A stretch of DNA of 64,000 nucleotides from Sphingomonas adhaesiva (GTDB lineage: Bacteria > Pseudomonadota > Alphaproteobacteria > Sphingomonadales > Sphingomonadaceae), in NCBI RefSeq assembly GCF_036946125.1, contig NZ_JAQIJT010000001.1, positions 124,001-188,000 of the forward strand, in the 5' to 3' direction. A model generated the notes under the pieces. That model was given only the letters and a program-made list of their open reading frames with translations, had not been told where the DNA came from and did not search any database. Made by a program: the position numbers and the translations under genes. This document shows, piece after piece, positions 57,189-64,000 of this stretch; position 1 is the first letter of the stretch; each line of letters begins with the position of its first letter.

Positions 57189-58334
57189 ATGGCTCTCGAT
57201 CCCGAAACCTTCGACGCACTCATCGACAACATCCGCCGCTTCGTCGGCGAGCGCCTGCGCCCGCTGGAGGCGCAGGTGGAGGCCGATGACGCCATCCCTG
57301 CGAACGTCGTGCAGGAAATGCGCGACATGGGGCTGTTCGGCCTCTCGATCGCGGAGGAATATGGCGGGCTGGGCCTCGACATGATGGAGGAGGCGCGCGT
57401 CGCCATCGAGCTGGGCCGCACGACGCCGGCGTTCCGCAGCAACTTCGGCACCAACGTGGGCATCGGCTCGCAGGGCCTCGTCATGGCCGGCACCCCCGAA
57501 CAGAAGGCGGAGTGGCTGCCCCGAATCGCGAGCGGCGACATCATCACCAGCTTCGCGCTGACCGAGCCCGACGTCGGCAGCGATTCGGGCAGCGTGAAGA
57601 CGCGCGCGGTGCGCGACGGCGACGTCTATCGCCTGTCGGGCACGAAGCGCTACATCACCAATGCCGACCGCGCCGACCTCTTCACCGTCATGGCGCGCAC
57701 CGGCGACGAGCCCGGCGGGCGCGGCGTCTCCGCCTTCCTGGTGCCGAAGTCGCTGGCCGGCGTCTCGATCGGCGAGCCCGAGAAGAAGATGGGGCAGAAG
57801 GGCGCGAAGGTCGCCGACGTGATCTTCGACGACGCCCCCGTCCCCGTCGGCAACCGGCTGGGTGCGGAAGGGGAGGGCTTCAAGATCGCGATGCGCGTCC
57901 TCGACCGCGGGCGGCTCCACATCTCCGCGGTGTGCATCGGCGTCGCCGAGCGGCTGATCGCGGACTGCGTCGCCTATGCCGGCGAGCGCAAGCAGTTCGG
58001 CAAGCCGATCGCCGAGCACCAGTTGATCCAGGCGATGATCGCCGATTCCAAGACCGAGGCGCTCGCCGCGCGTGCGCTGGTGCTGGAAACCGCCGCCGCC
58101 AAGGATGCGGGCAAGGACGTGGTGATGGAGAGCGCCGCGGCGAAATATTACGCCAGCGAGATGGTCGGCCGCGTCGCCGATCGCGCGGTGCAGATCTTCG
58201 GCGGCGCGGGCTATATCGCCGATTACGGGATCGAGCGGCTGTACCGCGACGTGCGGCTGTTCCGCATCTACGAAGGTACCAGCCAGATCCAGCAGATCAT
58301 CATCGCGCGCGAGACGATGAAGCGCGGCGGCTGA
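57189..58334 (+). CDS. acyl-CoA dehydrogenase
   Basis: A 381-residue flavoprotein that introduces the first double bond of acyl-CoAs. It has the family motifs EEYGGLGLD, FALTEPDVGSDSGSVKT, GFKIAMRVLDRGR, ADRAVQIFGGAGYIADYGIERLYRDVRLFRIYEGTSQIQ; the catalytic Glu is expected in RIYEGT (Glu362). It is monocistronic at its start, divergent from the SDR/MFS pair, and followed by a second SDR on the same strand, suggesting a shared catabolic route. Confidence 0.93.
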   Translation: MALDPETFDALIDNIRRFVGERLRPLEAQVEADDAIPANVVQEMRDMGLFGLSIAEEYGGLGLDMMEEARVAIELGRTTPAFRSNFGTNVGIGSQGLVMAGTPEQKAEWLPRIASGDIITSFALTEPDVGSDSGSVKTRAVRDGDVYRLSGTKRYITNADRADLFTVMARTGDEPGGRGVSAFLVPKSLAGVSIGEPEKKMGQKGAKVADVIFDDAPVPVGNRLGAEGEGFKIAMRVLDRGRLHISAVCIGVAERLIADCVAYAGERKQFGKPIAEHQLIQAMIADSKTEALAARALVLETAAAKDAGKDVVMESAAAKYYASEMVGRVADRAVQIFGGAGYIADYGIERLYRDVRLFRIYEGTSQIQQIIIARETMKRGG

Positions 58335-58357
58335 ACCCAATACACGAGAGGATATCG

Positions 58358-59146
58358 ATGGATACCACCAACCTGTTCCGGCTGGACGGCCGCGTCGCGC
58401 TCGTCACCGGGGGCAGCCGCGGCATCGGCAAGATGATCGCCGCCGGCTTCATCGCGCAGGGCGCGAAGGTCTATATCTCCAGCCGCAAGGCGCCCGCCTG
58501 CGAAGAGACCGCCGCAGAGCTGGGGCCGAACTGCATCCCCCTGCCCATGGACGTCTCGACCGTCGAGGGCTGCCGCGCGCTCGCCGCGGCGATGGCGGAG
58601 CGCGCGGAACGGCTCGACATCCTGGTCAACAACGCCGGCGCCGCCTGGGGCGTGCCGTTCGAGGAGTTTCCGGAGAGCGGCTGGGACAAGGTCATGGACC
58701 TCAACGTCAAGTCGCCCTTCTTCCTGACGCAGGCGCTGCACGACATGCTGAAGGCGGGGGCCGCGACCGGCACGGTGGCGAAGGTCATCAACATCACCTC
58801 GATCGACGGACTGCGGCTGAACCCGTGGGAGACGTACAGCTACCACGCCTCCAAATCGGCGCTGATCTACCTGACGAAGCGGATCGCCGCGCGGCTGGTG
58901 AAGGACGGGATCAACGTCACCTCGATCGCCCCCGGCGCCTTCGCCAGCGAGATGAACCGCGCCGCGCGCGACCACGGCGAGCAGGTCGCCAAGGCGATCC
59001 CCGCGCGCCGCATCGGCGAGCAGGAGGATATGGCCGGCACCGCCATCTACCTCGCCAGCCGCGCGGGCGACTATGTCATCGGTGAGACGATCGCGGTCGA
59101 CGGCGGCATCGTCAACGCGTCGCTGGGCAGCAGCATCGACGCGTAG
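58358..59146 (+). CDS. short-chain dehydrogenase/reductase (FabG-like)
   Basis: A 262-residue classical SDR with TGGSRGIG, NNAGAAWG, Ser in NITSIDGLRL, active-site YHASK and IAPGAFASEMN. The substrate-binding region resembles 3-oxoacyl reductase-like enzymes. It follows the acyl-CoA dehydrogenase by 23 bp on the same strand, in keeping with a beta-oxidation-like pathway, although its actual substrate is not shown by sequence. Start chosen at the ATG with GAGAGGAT upstream. Confidence 0.9.
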   Translation: MDTTNLFRLDGRVALVTGGSRGIGKMIAAGFIAQGAKVYISSRKAPACEETAAELGPNCIPLPMDVSTVEGCRALAAAMAERAERLDILVNNAGAAWGVPFEEFPESGWDKVMDLNVKSPFFLTQALHDMLKAGAATGTVAKVINITSIDGLRLNPWETYSYHASKSALIYLTKRIAARLVKDGINVTSIAPGAFASEMNRAARDHGEQVAKAIPARRIGEQEDMAGTAIYLASRAGDYVIGETIAVDGGIVNASLGSSIDA

Positions 59147-59195
59147 GAACGCGCACGTCGCGGCCGTCGTTCTGCCCTTCAGCAGGAGAATGACG

Positions 59196-59363
59196 ATGGC
59201 CGCCGACGATCCGATCAAGCCCACCTCCGAAACCGACCGCCCCAATCTGTCGACCGAGCATCAGCGCGACGGCGATGCGCGCCGCCCGTCCGACACGCTC
59301 GACAAGGGGCAGCCGAACGAGGAGACGATCCCGCGCAAGTCGTCGCTGCTCGGGGACGGATGA
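59196..59363 (+). CDS. small acidic hydrophilic hypothetical protein
   Basis: A 55-residue protein lacking any hydrophobic segment, rich in Asp, Glu, Pro, Thr and Arg, and probably disordered. The ATG at 59196 has AGGAG seven bases upstream; an ATG six bases earlier would sit too close to that site. It overlaps the following 99-residue gene as ATGA, showing coupling. No family recognised. Confidence 0.65.
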   Translation: MAADDPIKPTSETDRPNLSTEHQRDGDARRPSDTLDKGQPNEETIPRKSSLLGDG

Positions 59364-59659
59364 CCTTCGACCTGCGCGCCGCCTTGCTGAAGAAGGGCGA
59401 GGTCGAGAGCGCCCGGCTCGACGACTTCGCCTTTCGCCTGCGCGCGCGCACGATGCGGGTGCTGGCGGCGAGGCTGGGGGAGGACGCCGACGCGCTGGCC
59501 GCGCGCGTCGCGGCGGCCGACGATGCGACGATCCTGTCCGATCTGGCACTGCGCCATGACCCGGAGGCGCTGCATGCCGCCTTCCGGGGCGCGCGGGCGG
59601 AGGCACGCGACGCGCTGATCGCCGATCTCGGCGACCCGACGCCGCATCGGCTGGCATAA
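59360..59659 (+). CDS. hypothetical helical protein
   Basis: A 99-residue protein predicted to be all alpha-helical, with many Ala/Arg/Asp/Leu residues and two repeated-looking segments (RMRVLAARLGEDADALAARVAAAD and ALRHDPEALHAAFRGARAEARDAL). No signal, membrane segment or known motif was seen. Its start overlaps the stop of the 55-residue gene, so the two are likely functionally linked. It precedes ssrA, which is on the other strand. Confidence 0.6.
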   Translation: MTFDLRAALLKKGEVESARLDDFAFRLRARTMRVLAARLGEDADALAARVAAADDATILSDLALRHDPEALHAAFRGARAEARDALIADLGDPTPHRLA

Positions 59660-59666
59660 AGCCCTA

Positions 59667-59695
59667 CGTCAGGCCGGGACGAGCGCGGCGTGACG
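59667..59695. repeat. half copy of the CGTCACCCCGGG family
   Basis: CGTCAGGCCGGGACGAGCGC GGCGTGACG is a diverged copy of one arm, located just past the small helical protein gene. Confidence 0.5.
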
Positions 59696-59706
59696 AAGGA
59701 AAAGGG

Positions 59707-60076
59707 AAGTGGAGGGGCTTCTGTTGCCCGGCGCCCTCCGAACCGCTGGAATCCCTTCTGTTGCCCGGTGGGTCCAACCGCGCTATTTTGGTGTAACGTC
59801 AGGCCGTTAGGCCATCAGTTACGCCGCAATCGCGAGTGCTTCGTTATCGTTGGCACTTGTGTAATGGGCCGTTGCGGTGGTCCCATTCCGAGCGAAAACA
59901 GCGCCTTTCAATACACGTCGATCCTGGTTCGGCCCCATCAGCTGAGCCGCTTTGCCGGCACGCCTCACGCGTGTCGGCAAAGCGGCGCAAGTGGTGGAGC
60001 CGCCGGGTACTGCCCCCGGGTCCGCTGCATCTATTCTACGCCGCGATTTATCGCCATAGCCGGGTAGAACCCGGCG
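59707..60076 (-). ncRNA. ssrA: tmRNA, permuted two-piece
   Basis: It rescues stalled ribosomes. The acceptor piece comes first (about 60076 to 59992) and ends in the T-arm-like GCAGCGGACCCGGGGGCAGT region and GGCTCC-A-CCA. A 55-nt intervening hairpin (59991-59937) would be removed. The coding piece starts at 59936 with GGGGCCG, which pairs with CGGCTCC as a 7-bp acceptor stem containing the G3-U pair needed for alanine charging. The tag frame (59854-59819) encodes ANDNEALAIAA then stop. The piece continues through two GGGCAACAGAA-containing hairpins. The end coordinate is approximate. Confidence 0.93.
59711..59739 (-). terminator. terminator-like hairpin at the ssrA end
   Basis: On the minus strand GGAGG...CCTCC encloses GGGC-AACAGAA-GCCC and is followed by CCCTTTTCC, a partial U tract. 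It could be the last tmRNA hairpin and terminator at once. Confidence 0.5.
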
Positions 60077-60082
60077 CGACCC

Positions 60083-60110
60083 ATATAGGGGGCCCGCACG
60101 CCGGAGAAAA
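60083..60110 (-). promoter_or_regulatory. ssrA promoter candidate
   Basis: Read on the minus strand: TTTTCT, 16 bp, CTATAT. The -10 is the form frequent in alphaproteobacterial stable-RNA promoters, and it places the start near 60076, at the base of the GCCGGGTTCTACCCGGC hairpin of the acceptor piece. Confidence 0.5.
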
Positions 60111-60159
60111 GCCCATGGCGGCCCTGACAGCGCCACAATATCCCTGTAAAGGATAGGAC

Positions 60160-60591
60160 ATGCTTACCCAGCGGTCCCGTTACGCCCTGCGCTCGATGCT
60201 GTTCCTCGCCACCGCACCGGCCACGACCCCGCCGATCCCGATGACGAAGATCGCGGCCGAGGCGAACGTCCCGCGCAAGTTCCTCGAGCTGATCCTCGCC
60301 GACCTACGCGATGCGGGGCTGCTGCACAGCACGCGCGGCAAGATGGGCGGCTATCGGCTGTCGCGCCCCGCGCACCTCATCTCGCTCGGCGAGATCATCC
60401 GCATCATCGAAGGGCCGCTGGCGCTCGTCCCCTGCGTCAGCCGCACCGCCTATCGCCCCTGCAACGACTGCAAGAGCGAGGCCGATTGCGCAATCCGCCA
60501 CGCGATGATGCGCGTGCGCGACGAAACCGCGCGGATCCTCGACGGCACCAGCCTGGCGGATGCGGTGGCCGAGGATCTGGCGGCGGCGTGA
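60160..60591 (+). CDS. Rrf2-family transcription regulator
   Basis: A 143-residue regulator with an N-terminal winged helix (SRYALRSMLFLATA, IPMTKIAAEANVPRKFLELILADLRDAGLLHSTRGKMGGYRLSRP). Its cysteine-rich loop PCVSRTAYRPCNDCKSEADC (Cys92, Cys101, Cys104, Cys110) matches iron-sulfur-sensing members (IscR, NsrR, RirA), which use three Cys. The extra Cys leaves the ligand set open. It sits divergent from ssrA, with a clear AAAGGA upstream of the start. The target genes are not adjacent. Confidence 0.92.
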   Translation: MLTQRSRYALRSMLFLATAPATTPPIPMTKIAAEANVPRKFLELILADLRDAGLLHSTRGKMGGYRLSRPAHLISLGEIIRIIEGPLALVPCVSRTAYRPCNDCKSEADCAIRHAMMRVRDETARILDGTSLADAVAEDLAAA

Positions 60592-60620
60592 TGGAGTTCC
60601 GGACGCCGGAACGTATCTTT

Positions 60621-60801
60621 CTCCGGCGAAGGCAAGGCCTTTGCAAAACGTGTTGAACAGCACCGACTCCACGCCGTGCTCCTGCGCAGGCAGGAGCCCA
60701 GGGTTGCAATTCCCATAAGGCGTTGTTCTGCTTGGCCCTGGGCTCCTGCCTTCGCAGGAGCACGGTGTAGCCTTTGCAAAGGTCCCGCCTTCGCCGGGGA
60801 T
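60621..60801. repeat. MITE-like inverted-repeat element, copy 3
   Basis: The ends CTCCGGCGAAGGCAAGGCCT and GTCCCGCCTTCGCCGGGGA abut TTTGCAAA, with inner arms GCCGTGCTCCTGCGCAGGCA and CTTCGCAGGAGCACGG. The centre contains TTCCCATAAGGCGTTG, as in the other copies. About 181 bp, located between the Rrf2 gene and ligA. Extra palindromic remnants continue to about 60840. Confidence 0.88.
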
Positions 60802-60845
60802 CAGGCAAGTCATTGGGCCGCGCAGGAGCCCGCTTTCGCAGGTGA

Positions 60846-63005
<2,160 letters not shown>

Positions 63006-63050
63006 CCGGAACCAAGGGTAGCCGGTCGCTCCGGACAGCCTCATCCTCTT

Positions 63051-63133
63051 CGTCATGCCGGGCTCGTCCCGGCATCCAGGGTTCCACGATCCTCGCCGCG
63101 ATGTAGTGCAAGGAACGCTGGACCCCGGAACCA
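63051..63133. repeat. palindromic repeat, CGTCATGCCGGG family, diverged copy
   Basis: CGTCATGCCGGGCTCGTCCC and GGACCCCGGAACCAGTC remain; the second arm is imperfect. It follows ligA. Confidence 0.7.
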
Positions 63134-63180
63134 GTCGAAACCTCTGCGAGAATCGTGGATCGTTCGATAATTCCGCCGTT

Positions 63181-63264
63181 CCCCGGCGAAGGCCGGGGCC
63201 CAGTTGGCGCGGCTTTTCCGTCTGTTACCACCGTCCCCCAGCTGGGCCCCGGCCTTCGCCGGGG
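63181..63264. repeat. perfect inverted repeat CCCCGGCGAAGGCCGGGGCC
   Basis: CCCCGGCGAAGGCCGGGGCC(CAG) and its exact mirror end give 23-bp arms with a 38-bp loop. The arm resembles the outer arm of the MITE-like element (CCCCGGCGAAGGCGGG) and may be a relative lacking the TTTGCAAA and inner arms. The 365-bp gap between ligA and the last gene holds only this and the repeat before it. Confidence 0.85.
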
Positions 63265-63371
63265 AGCAAGGAACCGGATTTCGCGGAGGTCTCGCTCAAG
63301 GCCAGGTGACGGTGGGTGTGGGGCGACCACCTTCCCGATCCCTTAACCATTCCCCCGCTACACCGCGGCGC

Positions 63372-64000
63372 ATGTATCACGACCCCGCGCTCGCCTCCGC
63401 CGCCCGCGTGCCGCTCCGCCCCGCCTCGGCGGTGTCGCACGGCGTCGGCGTGGCGGGGCTGGCGGGGCTGGCGGCGTGGCTGATCGTCGCGATCCGTTAT
63501 CGCATGGACGGCCCCTATGCCGCGCTCGTCGGCGTGGCGGCGTGCGGATTGCCGATGGTCCTGTGGTCGCTGCTGGTCGACCGGGTACACCGCAACCCCT
63601 CCACCGGAATCGACTGGAGCACCGCGCGACCCTGGCGCGAGACGATCGACGTCAGCCTGGTCAAACTGGCCGGGCTATGGGTCACCTGGACGGGGATCGC
63701 GCTGATCTACGCGACGGGACGCTTCTATGGGGAAATGCCCTTCGCCTTCGCGATCTGGTGCCTGGAAACCGCCGCGCCCGCGCTGTTCGTGCTCTCGATC
63801 CCCTATGTCCTGTGGCTCGATCGCCATCTGGAGAGCCCGCGCGACGGGGCATGGCATCTGGGCACCTGGCTGCTCGGCACCGGCACCGCCGATATCGGCC
63901 GGATCCACGCGCATCTGCGCGCCTGGGCGGTGAAGGCGTTCTTCCTCGCCTTCATGCTGGCGATCGTGCCGGGCGGGTTCGGGGAGTTCGTCGCGATGGA
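63372..64000 (+). CDS. polytopic membrane protein, 5' part (runs off the window)
   Basis: An ATG at 63372 opens a frame of at least 209 residues that continues past the window edge. Several hydrophobic helices are visible (about 24-45, 53-70, 104-121, 127-155, 189-205), with GTADIGRIHAHLRAWAVKAFFLAFMLAIVPGGFGEF at the end of the visible part. The pattern resembles sphingomonad proteins annotated as isoprenylcysteine methyltransferase-like, from memory, but the methyltransferase region would lie outside the window, so this is tentative. Confidence 0.7.
   Translation, partial: MYHDPALASAARVPLRPASAVSHGVGVAGLAGLAAWLIVAIRYRMDGPYAALVGVAACGLPMVLWSLLVDRVHRNPSTGIDWSTARPWRETIDVSLVKLAGLWVTWTGIALIYATGRFYGEMPFAFAIWCLETAAPALFVLSIPYVLWLDRHLESPRDGAWHLGTWLLGTGTADIGRIHAHLRAWAVKAFFLAFMLAIVPGGFGEFVAM

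Noticed and set aside
59819..60136. A 105-codon minus-strand protein ending ANDNEALAIAA
   Set aside because: The end is the tmRNA tag and the rest of the frame crosses the acceptor piece and excised segment of ssrA. It is not a protein gene.

Overview
The window is high-GC, densely packed chromosomal DNA that looks like a sphingomonad alphaproteobacterium (Sphingomonas or a close relative). The evidence is a circularly permuted two-piece ssrA gene with an alphaproteobacterial-type tag, a GTTC-N7-GTTC (alphaproteobacterial) LexA box, a ScfR-type propionate regulator beside a methylmalonyl-CoA pathway operon, the gene series smc / two DsbA-like genes / dciA-like / mutY, and many short palindromic intergenic repeats. 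No rRNA, tRNA, prophage, CRISPR array or complete insertion sequence was recognised.

Layout. 1-9.5 kb: the end of a membrane protein, a small lipoprotein, a GlpQ-like phosphodiesterase, then a plus-strand molybdenum hydroxylase operon (2Fe-2S subunit, FAD/4Fe-4S subunit, two successive molybdopterin subunits, XdhC chaperone, MobA/MocA-like transferase). 9.6-14.5 kb: a minus-strand MacA/MacB/NodT-type export operon. 14.8-24 kb: a minus-strand propionyl-CoA operon (pccB, GIY-YIG, epimerase, enoyl-CoA hydratase, mutase, bioB, DUF4160, DUF2442, pccA), divergent from its probable ScfR regulator, with a striking 8-bp-periodic candidate operator between them. 25.5-28.8 kb: purA, a membrane-anchored cytochrome c, pheA. 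28.8-32.2 kb: a DNA-repair cluster made of a DUF4130-UdgX fusion, a hemerythrin and the partner radical SAM protein, headed by a LexA box. 32.3-34.3 kb: a polytopic DUF2029-type protein and three tandem ~274-bp repeats carrying terminator hairpins. 34.3-43 kb: smc, two DsbA-like proteins, a DciA-like protein, mutY, a class C-type serine hydrolase, nudC. 43-48.6 kb: aldo/keto reductase, DedA, a DJ-1/PfpI protein, a hypothetical, coq7, dsbB, ctpA. 48.7-53.1 kb: a tightly overlapped operon proA-parD-parE-nadD-rsfS-rlmH-envC. 53.1-59.7 kb: msrB, a CHAP protein, an MFS/SDR pair, acyl-CoA dehydrogenase/SDR, two small unknowns. 59.7-64 kb: ssrA, an Rrf2 regulator, ligA and the start of a membrane protein.

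How the genes work together. The propionate block would take propionyl-CoA through (S)- and (R)-methylmalonyl-CoA to succinyl-CoA, with BioB supplying biotin for the carboxylase. The molybdenum block encodes enzyme subunits plus cofactor maturation factors. The proA-to-envC block couples proline and NAD synthesis, ribosome functions and cell-wall splitting in one transcript that also contains a ParDE-type toxin-antitoxin pair. The UdgX-fusion / radical SAM cluster appears to be damage-inducible.

Intergenic DNA is unusually rich in inverted repeats. At least eight families occur, including three copies of a ~185-bp MITE-like element, and some of them run into the 3' ends of genes.
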